Source: Promethearchaeota archaeon (GTDB lineage: Archaea > Asgardarchaeota > Lokiarchaeia > Sigynarchaeales > SOKP01). From it: a DNA stretch of 64,000 nucleotides. Shown piece by piece: positions 50,949 through 59,403 of the stretch (position 1 is its first letter; the number at the start of each line of letters is the position of its first letter). A program made the translations under genes and the position numbers. The stretch is taken from NCBI GenBank assembly GCA_013375495.1, contig JABXKC010000004.1:1-64000 (forward strand). The letters are read 5' to 3'. The notes beneath the pieces were generated by a model, which did no database searches, was not told the origin of the DNA, and saw nothing but the letters and a program-made list of their open reading frames with translations.

Positions 50949-52184
50949 ATTTCAGATTTAGACCAAGTAAAAGCGATCAATGCGAGACAAATTAAGCTCC
51001 TTCAGGAGAGTGGAATTAGCACGGCGGAAGCCTTGGCAATGTCACCACATAACATTATATCGGAGATTGATGGATTAGGCGATAAGACAGCGAAGAAATT
51101 GATTTGGAACGCGCGTAATGCTTTAGGCATGACCGAATTTATCGCTGCTGAGGAGATTGACGAGAACACCGAGTACATTACTACTGGTTCTTCTGAGCTA
51201 AACAGAATATTGGGCGGTGGTTTCCAAACAGGAAAGCTCACCGAGGTATATGGACCGTTTAAAAGCGGAAAAACTAATTTAGCTCATACGATTGCGGTGA
51301 CGATCCAACTTTCGAGGAAAAAAGGAGGTTTAGGTTCTGCTGTAGCTTACATCGACACCGAAAACACTTTTTCAAAAGAAAAAATAAAAAGGATCGCCAA
51401 AAGGTTCGAGCTCGATCCGAAAAAAGTCCTATCACAAATATTCCACGCTAGAATTTATTCTTCTGATCACCAAAATCAAATGATTCAAAAAGCAGAAACT
51501 TTATGTAAAACCCGGAACGTGCGACTTATCGTAGTAGACAGCTTAATGGCTTTAATGAGGACAGAATACGTAGGTATTGGTATGTTAGCCCGCCGTCAAG
51601 GTGTTCTCAATAACATGATCCACGCGCTATCTCGGATAGCGGAAACTTATAATTGTGCCATTCTTTTAACCAATCAAGTTTCGACTAAAATGATGGGTAT
51701 GTTCTCAGCAGATGACGCAATTGGGGGAAATATTGTTGCTCACGGGTGTCACTTCAGGGTAATGTTCAAAACAAAGGGATTTTCCTCAAATAACTCGCTA
51801 AAACGAAGAGCGATAATAGTGGATGCACCTGACTTACCTCCTGAGGAAGTTGAATTCTTTATTACGAGTGTAGGCATTGCCGATACTGAAAAAGGAGACG
51901 TACCAGAAGCAAAAGGATTAGATTTCGAAGTTGAGACACTATTCGAAGAAGAAAACGATACTGAAGAAAATGTAACTCTCGAGGAAAATTCTGGAGAACG
52001 CTCGTTAGTAGAAGTTAAAGGAATCGGAGAAGGTACAGTAAAAAATCTTGTGAAAGGTGGAATTCAATCAGTCGAAGACTTACTAAACTCTGACCCTGAC
52101 GCAATCGCCTCTAGAATAAGCGGTATATCATCTAAAATGATCGTTGAATGGCAAAAAAACGCGAAAGCTCTTTTGAGCGTCTAA
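50949..52184 (+). CDS. radA: RadA recombinase with extra C-terminal HhH; probable AUU start
   Basis: A RecA/Rad51-family protein. An N-terminal helix-hairpin-helix region (DGLGDKTAKKLIWNARNALG) is followed by the core ATPase with Walker A GPFKSGKTN and Walker B RLIVVDSLMAL, and by LLTNQVSTKMM. Unusually, a second HhH (VEVKGIGEGTVKNLVKGGI) is fused at the C-terminus after an acidic linker. The first ATG/GTG/TTG in frame is TTG 51033, but 28 further upstream codons (ARQIKLLQESGISTAEALA) complete the HhH domain. The frame closes at TGA 50937 and ATT at 50949 is the likely start, behind AGGAG at 50931. It is followed by a T13 terminator. RadA does homologous strand exchange; this could be the main or a second paralogue. 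Confidence 0.85.
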   Translation: MSDLDQVKAINARQIKLLQESGISTAEALAMSPHNIISEIDGLGDKTAKKLIWNARNALGMTEFIAAEEIDENTEYITTGSSELNRILGGGFQTGKLTEVYGPFKSGKTNLAHTIAVTIQLSRKKGGLGSAVAYIDTENTFSKEKIKRIAKRFELDPKKVLSQIFHARIYSSDHQNQMIQKAETLCKTRNVRLIVVDSLMALMRTEYVGIGMLARRQGVLNNMIHALSRIAETYNCAILLTNQVSTKMMGMFSADDAIGGNIVAHGCHFRVMFKTKGFSSNNSLKRRAIIVDAPDLPPEEVEFFITSVGIADTEKGDVPEAKGLDFEVETLFEEENDTEENVTLEENSGERSLVEVKGIGEGTVKNLVKGGIQSVEDLLNSDPDAIASRISGISSKMIVEWQKNAKALLSV

Positions 52185-52191
52185 CTCTTTA

Positions 52192-52204
52192 TTTTTTTTT
52201 TTTT
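52192..52204 (+). terminator. T13 terminator after the RadA gene
   Basis: Thirteen consecutive T begin 8 nt after the stop at 52184. Confidence 0.6.
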
Positions 52205-52230
52205 CTACTTTCATATCTATAGCTAAAGGA

Positions 52231-52356
52231 TCATCCATGGACATATGCAAAGAACAGCATTAGTGCAAATTTCCATCCCCCAGCTAGTAACCATATTCCA
52301 ACAATTAGTCCTATAACTAAATAACATATTAAAGTTGCATTTGTGCTATCTTTCAT
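52231..52356 (-). CDS. 41-aa single-span membrane protein
   Basis: A short gene with one membrane helix (LICYLVIGLIVGIWLLAGGW) and a short tail. It has the strongest ribosome site in the window (AAAGGAGGT, 7 nt before the ATG at 52356) and a TATA box (TTTATATACC near 52410-52420). A 9-bp inverted repeat (52438-52463) sits just upstream of the TATA. It looks like a real, regulated small membrane protein; function unknown. Confidence 0.6.
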   Translation of the reverse strand: MKDSTNATLICYLVIGLIVGIWLLAGGWKFALMLFFAYVHG

Positions 52357-52437
52357 AAGTTATACCTCCTTTTTTTTAGAATTTCGCTTTTGCAATTCTA
52401 TTGTTGATTGTGGTATATAAAGATTACACGGGATTTC

Positions 52438-52463
52438 ACCGGTAAATTCTTATTTTTACCGGT
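52438..52463. promoter_or_regulatory. 9-bp inverted repeat, candidate operator
   Basis: ACCGGTAAA, an 8-nt spacer, then TTTACCGGT forms a perfect inverted repeat 15-50 nt upstream of the TATA of the 41-aa membrane gene. The GC-rich half-sites stand out in AT-rich DNA, suggesting a dimeric regulator site. Confidence 0.5.
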
Positions 52464-52688
52464 ATGAATATCGTTATTATTGACATCTAAAATAAGTTTC
52501 TTAGTTCAACTTCTCAATGAGATTAATAAAATCATTTCTTAGGCTTAAAAATGATGGAAAATCCCAAAACATTATTTTTTGGTATATAAAACTCATAATA
52601 ACCGCAGGATGCTCTAAATAATAAATGAAAATATACTAAAGGAATACTTATAACGATTTATTATTGATCTTACCTTTATATTAAAATA

Positions 52689-55553
52689 ATGGTTAATGAA
52701 TTAACAGAAAAAATTGGTAGATATTCTGGAAATAGAAGATTGGATATTTTCTCTTTAGAAGAACCTGATCGTGATAATGAAATCACTAAAGAGAAGTGGT
52801 TAGGAAGAAAAATAAGTATCAAAAGAAGATTAAAGCGTTGGACAAACATAATTTCTAAGACTATAGATCCAGAGAAATTGCAATTTCATATGATAGGGCA
52901 GTCACATATTGATATTGCTTGGATGTGGAGATTTGAGCAAACAAGAAAGAAAGCACAAGTTACATTTAGAAAAGCAATACTCCATGCAAAAATGTTCCCG
53001 AATTCCTTTTGTTTTGCACTAAGTGAACCGATACTTTTGGAATGGATTAAAGAAGATGATCCTAATTTGTTTAAGCAAATTCAAGACACCGTAGGAAACG
53101 GTAACATTGAACTTATAGGGGGATCATATGTCGAACCCGATTGTATGATGCCTTCAGGAGAGGCATTTATAAGACAAAGACTCTATGGTATGCGTTTTTA
53201 TCGGGATAATTTTGGTATTCTACCAGAAGTAGAGTGGTTTTTAGATTCATTTGGATATAATTATGGTTTACCTCAAATTCTAGTAAAATCAGGAGCAAAA
53301 TACTTCTGGACAAGTAAACTTACATGGAACCTAGTAACAACATTTCCATTTGTTCATTTTTGGTGGCAAGGAGCTGATGGGAGTCAAATACTAACTAGCC
53401 ATTTTCCAGAAGGTATGCAAGTATTCGAAAAATGGGACAAATATGAAGTTGGAAGACATTTACTAAAAAAAAATGGAAAAAAAATTTGGGATTATACTCT
53501 GGATTATACTAAATTAAATGAACACATTCAAAGGAAGATTTGCACTCATGCAGGTTGCTTTTTTGGTGTAGGTGATGGAGGACATGGACCCACGCATAAA
53601 GAAGTTGCTATAGTAAATGAATTAGTAGAAAACAAGATGTTCAAGTGGAGCCGAGTAAATACATATTATAAAGAACTTGAGAAATATACAGAACGATTTC
53701 CTATATGGAATGATGAGCTTTATCTAGAAAACCATAGAGGGTGTTTTTCGAACCATGCTGAAGTAAAACGATATAATCGAAAATTTGAAAATATGATTAT
53801 TTCTTTAGAAATTCTTGCCCTTATAACAAAACTATTAGAACCATCTTATCAATACCCTCAAGATAAATTGGAATTATTATGGAAAATTACTCTAAAGAAT
53901 CAGTTCCACGATGTTTTACCAGGAAGCTCAATTCCTGAAGTATACGATGACTGCTGGGATGATTGGAGAAAACAAGATCAAATTATTGAAAAAATGATAA
54001 AAGATGTTGAATTGGCGCTAACTTCTGTAAAAAAAGCTGAAGAAGCAAATAATTCCGCGGAGATTTATCTTTTTAACCCTCTAAGTTGGGAAAGAACATC
54101 TAGAGTCTTTATCCCTGTTAGCATTTTTAATAACACACCAAAATTAGATAAAAACGAAAAACCTAATTATGCAAAACTTGAATTATTAACACCTGAAAAA
54201 GAGCTGTTTATCTGTCAATCTATAGCTGCAGAACCAGAAGATACGATGGATCGCACACCAGCAGGATGGTGGACATTAATTAAGATGAAGCCTTTAAGCT
54301 TAATTAAGGCAAGACTAACAATTTTAAATGAGACTGAAAATCAAAAAATACAAACGAAATCAGGTCTTATTGCTTCAGAGGATTTCATATCAAATGGTAT
54401 AATTAAAATTAAACTTGATTCTAATACAGGTGCTATTCTTGAATTGAATGCTGAGAATATAAATGGAGGAGACAATCTTTTAATAGGATCTTCTTCTAAT
54501 TTAACATTCGGTTTTCTTGATAATGTCATTAAAGAATTGCATGCTTGGAATCTAACACGAGAGTATTGGAATCATCCAATAGAACTTTCAAATAACCAAA
54601 ATGTAAAAATAACAATAGCTGAAATCGGCCCTATTTTTGTTTCAATAGAAATAAAGCGAACATTAGGAATCAATAATATTATCCAAAAAATTACACTATT
54701 TAATAACTGCGCTGAAATATTCCTTGATTATCTCGCTAATTGGAAAGAAAAAGATATCATGCTAAAAGTTTTATATAGTACTCGAACTCAAGCAGAGAGA
54801 GTCACATCAGATGGAGCTTATTGTGCTATTCAGTCTGAAACCAATCCAAAAGTTCCTTGTGACAAAGCACGTTACGAAAAAATATGTCATAAATATTTTG
54901 ATTTGAGTACTCCAGACAGAAAATGGGGTTTAGCATTGTTAAACGAAGGAAAATATGCTTTTGATGTTAATGGAGGAGATATGAGATTAACAATGCTTCG
55001 CGTTTGTCGATATCCTTTTACGGCACCAGAAGCATGGGTAAATCAAGAAAGGGAGGAGAATAAACAAAGATTCGGACATGAAGTCCCTGAATATAGTGGG
55101 TTGGGGCCATTTAAATGTCGATATGCCCTATTACCTCATAAAGGAGGAGCATTATTGAACTCAGATGGCTCTCCTAATGTAATTGTAAAAAGGAAGGCAG
55201 AAGAATTTAATAGATCAATCTTTATCATTCCAACTAAAGGAGGATTAAAGGAATTAAAAAATCCATTTCTGGAAATTTTGACTCCAAATGTTTACTTAGA
55301 AACTTTAAAGATGAATGAATGGGAGAATACTGAAGCTATTATTGTAAGGTTTATTGAAGGTTCAGGTATTCCTATAACAGCTAAAATTAAGTTTAATTCC
55401 GAATTTTCAGAAAACTTTTCTGAGATTAGAGCCGTTGATTTGCTTGAAAGAATAATAGAGCGTAATTTTGACTGGAATAAAAAAACCGGTTATCTTACAT
55501 TCGAAACGGATAAATTTGAAATTAGCACATTTCAAATTGGACTGAAAAGTTGA
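52689..55553 (+). CDS. GH38 alpha-mannosidase
   Basis: A 954-aa GH38 enzyme. The N-terminal catalytic domain has GQSHIDIAWMW (zinc His and Asp) and EVEWFLDSFGYN (the catalytic nucleophile Asp), with WTSKLTWN and HVLPGS-like loops (FHDVLPGSSIPEV). C-terminal beta domains follow. It hydrolyses alpha-mannosides from glycans or glycerol-linked substrates. It has a long isolated 5' region (52465-52688, AT-rich, with TATA near 52670) and seems to use AGA for nearly all arginines, unlike its neighbours. It may therefore have been acquired from elsewhere. Full length is normal for the family. Confidence 0.92.
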   Translation: MVNELTEKIGRYSGNRRLDIFSLEEPDRDNEITKEKWLGRKISIKRRLKRWTNIISKTIDPEKLQFHMIGQSHIDIAWMWRFEQTRKKAQVTFRKAILHAKMFPNSFCFALSEPILLEWIKEDDPNLFKQIQDTVGNGNIELIGGSYVEPDCMMPSGEAFIRQRLYGMRFYRDNFGILPEVEWFLDSFGYNYGLPQILVKSGAKYFWTSKLTWNLVTTFPFVHFWWQGADGSQILTSHFPEGMQVFEKWDKYEVGRHLLKKNGKKIWDYTLDYTKLNEHIQRKICTHAGCFFGVGDGGHGPTHKEVAIVNELVENKMFKWSRVNTYYKELEKYTERFPIWNDELYLENHRGCFSNHAEVKRYNRKFENMIISLEILALITKLLEPSYQYPQDKLELLWKITLKNQFHDVLPGSSIPEVYDDCWDDWRKQDQIIEKMIKDVELALTSVKKAEEANNSAEIYLFNPLSWERTSRVFIPVSIFNNTPKLDKNEKPNYAKLELLTPEKELFICQSIAAEPEDTMDRTPAGWWTLIKMKPLSLIKARLTILNETENQKIQTKSGLIASEDFISNGIIKIKLDSNTGAILELNAENINGGDNLLIGSSSNLTFGFLDNVIKELHAWNLTREYWNHPIELSNNQNVKITIAEIGPIFVSIEIKRTLGINNIIQKITLFNNCAEIFLDYLANWKEKDIMLKVLYSTRTQAERVTSDGAYCAIQSETNPKVPCDKARYEKICHKYFDLSTPDRKWGLALLNEGKYAFDVNGGDMRLTMLRVCRYPFTAPEAWVNQEREENKQRFGHEVPEYSGLGPFKCRYALLPHKGGALLNSDGSPNVIVKRKAEEFNRSIFIIPTKGGLKELKNPFLEILTPNVYLETLKMNEWENTEAIIVRFIEGSGIPITAKIKFNSEFSENFSEIRAVDLLERIIERNFDWNKKTGYLTFETDKFEISTFQIGLKS

Positions 55554-55574
55554 TTTTTATTTTTGATAATACAA

Positions 55575-55751
55575 TTATTGCTCTTTTTTTTTCATGTTCT
55601 CCGACTTCCAGAGCTTCAGGTAGCTTTTGAAAAAATCGTGCGGAAGATCGATCGAGTTGAGAATTCGAACTTCATTAGGTTCAGTTGTGCGTTTTTTCGA
55701 TTTTTTCTTAAAATTTTGCTCCCAATCGTAATACGAGTCGGGTTGTTCCAT
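55575..55751 (-). CDS. Small charged protein, unknown
   Basis: From ATG 55751 the protein is 58 aa: DSYYDWEQNFKKKSKKR, then a Pro/Asn-containing linker and a basic helix (FFKSYLKLWKSENMKKK). The opposite-strand frame over the same DNA is hydrophobic and AT-biased and was rejected. CGAGGA lies about 20 nt upstream. Function unknown. Confidence 0.4.
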   Translation of the reverse strand: MEQPDSYYDWEQNFKKKSKKRTTEPNEVRILNSIDLPHDFFKSYLKLWKSENMKKKEQ

Positions 55752-55886
55752 ACTCAATAAAATTTATTCCTCGAAAATAAGCGAATGGAGTATTTTGAAT
55801 TAGAGATTTTTATGTTACTTATTTTATGGAATGAAAGTAAAAATTGTCGAAAATAAGTCGAAAAAAAAGAAAAAAAAAGATATTTT

Positions 55887-56930
55887 CTAGTTATTTCTTA
55901 AGCTTACAGAATTTCTTTTTCTACGAACGCTTCCGATAACTAATAACAACCCCAAAATTCCTCCAGCACATATACCAAATCCTATTGTCCATTCCATAGG
56001 CATGTAAAAAATCCCCTTAGCAGTGCTGTTGTTTGGTCCAGGGTCTGGCGTCGTCCCGTTATTGATTGTGCTTATCGAATGGTCCTCTGCAATTGCGTAA
56101 GCCACATTAACCACATCTACTCGACAGTAAATCATAATTTTCACTGTGTAAATCCCTCCAATTGCGGTTCCGAAATTAAAGTGGAGGACCGATCCAACAC
56201 TTTCCGCTGTTTCGTTTTGGTAGATGAAGAATTCGATGTCTTGCGGATCGGTAAGTTCGTAATCAACACCCACTTCGCCATCAATTAGGATACCACCTAT
56301 TGCCGACACTCTTCCGAGGTAGAACTTATAAGAAACATCCGTTTTGAGCAGAATATTGTGCTCAACTATTGTTGCATCAGAAAACTTATTTACCTGGTAA
56401 AGTTCCAAGTCGTTAATATAGCCGGGTGCAATGATATCATACAAACATTTATCCTCTCTATCGAAATGTATTTTAATATACACATTCAAATTTAGTGCGG
56501 CGATAACCGAAAAGATAAAAGTGTAGTTTCCTGCGATGGCCGTACCGAAAGGAACTTCGAACCACTGGTCTCCTTGCGATACGTTAACTTCGGTTTGAAA
56601 TATATCGTACCTATCGAGGTCAGGATCAATTACAGATATATTAATCTCGCAGTTGTGTGGCGTAACAATTTCTAATAACACGTAATAATTCAAATCTTCT
56701 AACAGGTATAAGTTGTTAAATTGCTTAGTATCTTCAGGGGCGAGAAATGTAAACACTTTATCAACAAGCACTTCTTCAGAACTGGCTTTAGGCGGGCTTA
56801 ATGGATTTAGATTGCTAAAATTTTCGGTCTCTCCTTTAAGACGAGAATTGAAGGTTAATATTCCAATTGTCAACCCAGAAATCATCACAAAAGTAACAAC
56901 TATCGCTTTTTGACGAGCTTTAATAACCAT
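55887..56930 (-). CDS. Secreted, membrane-anchored beta-sandwich protein
   Basis: From ATG 56930 (overlapping the upstream stop by 11 nt) the protein is about 347 aa. It has a signal peptide (AIVVTFVMISGLTIGILTF), an extracellular region of two similar beta-sandwich modules (with FGTAIAGNYTFIFSV and FGTAIGGIYTVKIMI in matching positions), a Thr/Pro/Asn-rich linker, and a C-terminal membrane helix (IGFGICAGGILGLLLVIG) with a basic tail. Probably a cell-surface structural or binding protein. Coupled to the zinc-ribbon gene upstream. Confidence 0.7.
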   Translation of the reverse strand: MVIKARQKAIVVTFVMISGLTIGILTFNSRLKGETENFSNLNPLSPPKASSEEVLVDKVFTFLAPEDTKQFNNLYLLEDLNYYVLLEIVTPHNCEINISVIDPDLDRYDIFQTEVNVSQGDQWFEVPFGTAIAGNYTFIFSVIAALNLNVYIKIHFDREDKCLYDIIAPGYINDLELYQVNKFSDATIVEHNILLKTDVSYKFYLGRVSAIGGILIDGEVGVDYELTDPQDIEFFIYQNETAESVGSVLHFNFGTAIGGIYTVKIMIYCRVDVVNVAYAIAEDHSISTINNGTTPDPGPNNSTAKGIFYMPMEWTIGFGICAGGILGLLLVIGSVRRKRNSVSLRNN

Positions 56931-57237
56931 ACACCTGCAATTCTTTGAATTCATTAATTAAGTCCTCAACAATCGGGCACCTGTCGTAGTCAATACAGGT
57001 GAAACAGGGTTGATCCGACCAAAAAAAAGCAGTTTGGTTCGGTCTTTCTACAATAAGGAGCGGAAAATTATTTTTTGGGCATTCCAATGCGGAATTACTT
57101 ACTTTACCTCGCTTTGGGAGTGAATATGAAGTTCCGCATATATCGCATTTTACGAATCGTTTATAGTTACTCGTTTTGTAAATGTTCAAAGAACACGAGC
57201 AACTAGGGCAGGTGCCTATTTCCTCTATTTTCTTCAC
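56920..57237 (-). CDS. Zinc-ribbon protein (topoisomerase-type C4 finger)
   Basis: A 105-aa protein with two Cys-rich units: CPSCSCSLNIYK ... CDICGTSYSLPKRGKV and CPKNNFPLLIVER ... CFTCIDYDRCP. This spacing resembles the C4 zinc fingers at the C-terminus of type IA topoisomerases. As a stand-alone protein it may bind DNA or another protein. Promoter TTTTTTTTCCTTTAAATA (57283-57300). Its stop overlaps the start of the surface protein gene. Confidence 0.6.
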   Translation of the reverse strand: MKKIEEIGTCPSCSCSLNIYKTSNYKRFVKCDICGTSYSLPKRGKVSNSALECPKNNFPLLIVERPNQTAFFWSDQPCFTCIDYDRCPIVEDLINEFKELQVYGY

Positions 57238-57282
57238 TTAAAAACGCCTTGCAATTAATTTAAAGATAACACATACTTTTTG

Positions 57283-57300
57283 TATTTAAAGGAAAAAAAA
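57283..57300 (-). promoter_or_regulatory. BRE/TATA promoter of the zinc-ribbon/surface protein unit
   Basis: Minus-strand TTTTTTTTCCTTTAAATA, the canonical composite motif, about 47-63 nt upstream of the ATG at 57237. Confidence 0.65.
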
Positions 57301-57434
57301 TCAGAAATTTCGCTAAGTGATTTTGTTTTTATGGTAAAATTTTTTCTTTAGACATGCAATTCTTTGAAAAAACGCCTTAGCTATTTCTTAGATTGGTTAG
57401 GAAGCATTTTCTAACCTTTCTTTTTTCTCCCAAA

Positions 57435-57449
57435 TTTTTCTTTTAAATA
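57435..57449 (+). promoter_or_regulatory. BRE/TATA promoter of the 57474 gene
   Basis: TTTTTCTTTTAAATA ends 24 nt before the ATG at 57474, leaderless spacing. Confidence 0.6.
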
Positions 57450-57473
57450 AGTGTACTCTTTACGAAATTCACT

Positions 57474-57698
57474 ATGGTAATGTTTGATTATTTTGAAGAT
57501 GTGTTAGAAGGATTCGAGTTTTTAATCGCCCTTGGTTCTTTAGTGGGTTTGATAGGATTTATTATAGGTTTAATTTTCGCAATAGCGGGCAGTAGTCGTC
57601 TTCGTTATAGAATGATCGGTCTCACTGTTGTTTCTTTATTACTTTTAGCTGTTTGTGGGTTCTCGACGGGAATTAAATATTTCAGAATTTTCAGGTAA
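57474..57698 (+). CDS. Small two-TM membrane protein
   Basis: A 74-aa protein with two hydrophobic helices (about 12-38 and 46-66) joined by a short basic loop (SSRLRYRM). Leaderless transcript. Function unknown. Confidence 0.5.
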   Translation: MVMFDYFEDVLEGFEFLIALGSLVGLIGFIIGLIFAIAGSSRLRYRMIGLTVVSLLLLAVCGFSTGIKYFRIFR

Positions 57699-57731
57699 GA
57701 GTAAAAATATAAAAAAACATTCTCTTTTTCC

Positions 57732-58103
57732 TTAAAAAAAGTGATATCCTTGAATTGGTTGGTTTCCACCAATGAGGAATCCCATGATTTCAAAAGGTAC
57801 TCCTGTTAAAAAAGCACCTATCCATAAAAATAGTATACTCACTGTAAAGCCTTTAACATATATTTTTCCGCCAATGACTCTTAATACATTAATTACTAAT
57901 AAGGCGCCACCCAAAATCATACAAAAATTTCCTAAATAATTGAAGATTAGTTTAAAGGTATTTCCTGTCATATAGCGCAAGTTCGAGCCGAAGAACGGCA
58001 CAAAAATAGCTACGAACCCCAGAATACCAAGGAAGATTAAAAATATTTTATTTGATTTTCTTTTTTTTTGGATAATAATATATTGATTATTTTCTTTAGC
58101 CAT
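57732..58103 (-). CDS. Small multi-TM membrane protein
   Basis: A 123-aa protein with a basic N-terminus (QKKRKSNK) and four hydrophobic helices (about 21-40, 48-70, 76-92, 96-112). Convergent with the two-TM gene. The DNA upstream of its ATG (58103) is shared with the FEN1-like gene's promoter region. Function unknown. Confidence 0.5.
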   Translation of the reverse strand: MAKENNQYIIIQKKRKSNKIFLIFLGILGFVAIFVPFFGSNLRYMTGNTFKLIFNYLGNFCMILGGALLVINVLRVIGGKIYVKGFTVSILFLWIGAFLTGVPFEIMGFLIGGNQPIQGYHFF

Positions 58104-58173
58104 GTGAACTCTCCTAATGAAGATTTTTTAATACTTAAACTCGGATACAAATCAAATCTTTATAAAAAAAAAA

Positions 58174-58190
58174 TTTTTCTTTTTATAAAA
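58174..58190 (+). promoter_or_regulatory. Promoter of the FEN1-like gene
   Basis: TTTTTCTTTTTATAAAA ends 18 nt before the ATG at 58209, supporting that ATG and a leaderless transcript. Confidence 0.6.
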
Positions 58191-58208
58191 CTCATTTATC
58201 TAAAAGCT

Positions 58209-59303
58209 ATGGGAGTTAAACTACAAGATATTATTATTAAGAAAAAAATCGAAATTTCTAAGTTAGCAGGTAAGGTTATCGCTGTAGACGCTCCAAATAT
58301 CATAATGGGATTGTTCAATTTCGCCCGGAAAAATCCTGATGGCTCATACGCGGGTTTAATTCTTGATCGCACTCAACGACCTATCTCCCATCTTTACGGG
58401 TTATTATATCGGATAAATTTTTACTACTCGAAAAAAATATTTCCAATTTTTTGTTTCGATGGGCTTGATTCGGATTTAAAGAAAATAAAAACTAAGGACC
58501 GACTAAACGATTTTCGCTTCACTCAAAAGTTATATAATTCAGCTTATCAATCTGGTGATAGGCAGCTCGTTCGTCAAATCGCGATGTCAAAGGAATATTT
58601 ATGGCCTAACATCATCAAAGAATCCAAACAAATGTTAGGAGCTTTAGGGATTCCGTACTTAAATTCTCCTGCTTCTGCGGAATCTCAATGTGCTCAACTT
58701 GTTAAAGATAGGATTGCCCACTTTTCGAATTCACAAGATTTTGATTCTCTGTTATTTGGATGCCCTAGAATAATCCAAAACCTTTCAAAATCGTTGAGAA
58801 GAAAGGTTCAAGGTAAATGGAAGTACGAGAAAATTATCCCCTACTCAATTAATCTGAAGGAAAATCTAAAGCGTTTGGAAATAGATCAATTTCATTTAGT
58901 TGACATGGCTATTCTCATTGGAAACGATTACTTTCCTGGAATTAAAAATATCGGATCAAAACACGCTCTCAAGTTTATAAAACATCATAGAAATGTGGAA
59001 AATGTGGTTAAGCACGAGAAAGAACGCTACGATTTTTCCTCGCTTGCTCATGAAATTATGATGAAGGTTAGGAAGATATTTTTACTCCCTGATGTACTGA
59101 CACAGTACGAAGATATAGTATGGAATTTGCCATCCGAACACCAGATTGAAACATTGTTATGTGAAGAGCATTTTTTAAATAGGGAAAGGATACAGAATAA
59201 TTTATCAAAGCTAATTGCTAATTTTGAGAAATGTAGAGCCTATTTTCAGTCCAATATTAATAGTTCTGTTGTTATTCAAAAAACATTAGATCAACTCTTA
59301 TAA
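58209..59303 (+). CDS. XPG/FEN1-like structure-specific nuclease, one active-site Glu replaced
   Basis: A 364-aa nuclease starting MGVKLQDIII, the normal FEN1 start. An ATG further upstream at 58068 lies before the promoter and is rejected. Metal ligands visible: Asp27 (VIAVDAPN), Asp84 (CFDGLD), Glu158 (SAESQCAQL), Asp177 and Asp179 (SQDFDSLLFG), and Asp in LIGNDYFPGI with the following HhH-like NIGSKHAL. Where FEN1 has the pair of Glu (EAEAQ), this protein has SAESQ, so the first Glu is Ser156. Activity may be lowered. The C-terminus QKTLDQLL resembles a PCNA-binding motif. FEN1 trims 5' flaps in replication and repair. Confidence 0.8.
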   Translation: MGVKLQDIIIKKKIEISKLAGKVIAVDAPNIIMGLFNFARKNPDGSYAGLILDRTQRPISHLYGLLYRINFYYSKKIFPIFCFDGLDSDLKKIKTKDRLNDFRFTQKLYNSAYQSGDRQLVRQIAMSKEYLWPNIIKESKQMLGALGIPYLNSPASAESQCAQLVKDRIAHFSNSQDFDSLLFGCPRIIQNLSKSLRRKVQGKWKYEKIIPYSINLKENLKRLEIDQFHLVDMAILIGNDYFPGIKNIGSKHALKFIKHHRNVENVVKHEKERYDFSSLAHEIMMKVRKIFLLPDVLTQYEDIVWNLPSEHQIETLLCEEHFLNRERIQNNLSKLIANFEKCRAYFQSNINSSVVIQKTLDQLL

Positions 59304-59323
59304 CACAGATTTAGTGATGATAA

Positions 59324-59337
59324 TTTTTCTTTAAATA
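59324..59337 (+). promoter_or_regulatory. BRE/TATA promoter of the 59404 gene
   Basis: TTTTTCTTTAAATA lies 67 nt upstream of the ATG at 59404, leaving a leader that contains the mini-frame ATG TAT AAA ATT TAG (59359). Confidence 0.55.
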
Positions 59338-59403
59338 GAGCGATTAGTAGGAAGTAATATGTATAAAATTTAGTTTTACAAATTCTATAATCCTGAGAAA
59401 AAA

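Noticed and set aside
55563..55760. Hydrophobic plus-strand frame opposite the 55575-55751 gene
   Set aside because: Composition is that of an antisense frame; the minus strand encodes a normal charged protein.
58068..58208. Longer N-terminus for the FEN1-like protein
   Set aside because: FEN1 proteins begin MGV, found at 58209, with a promoter directly upstream.
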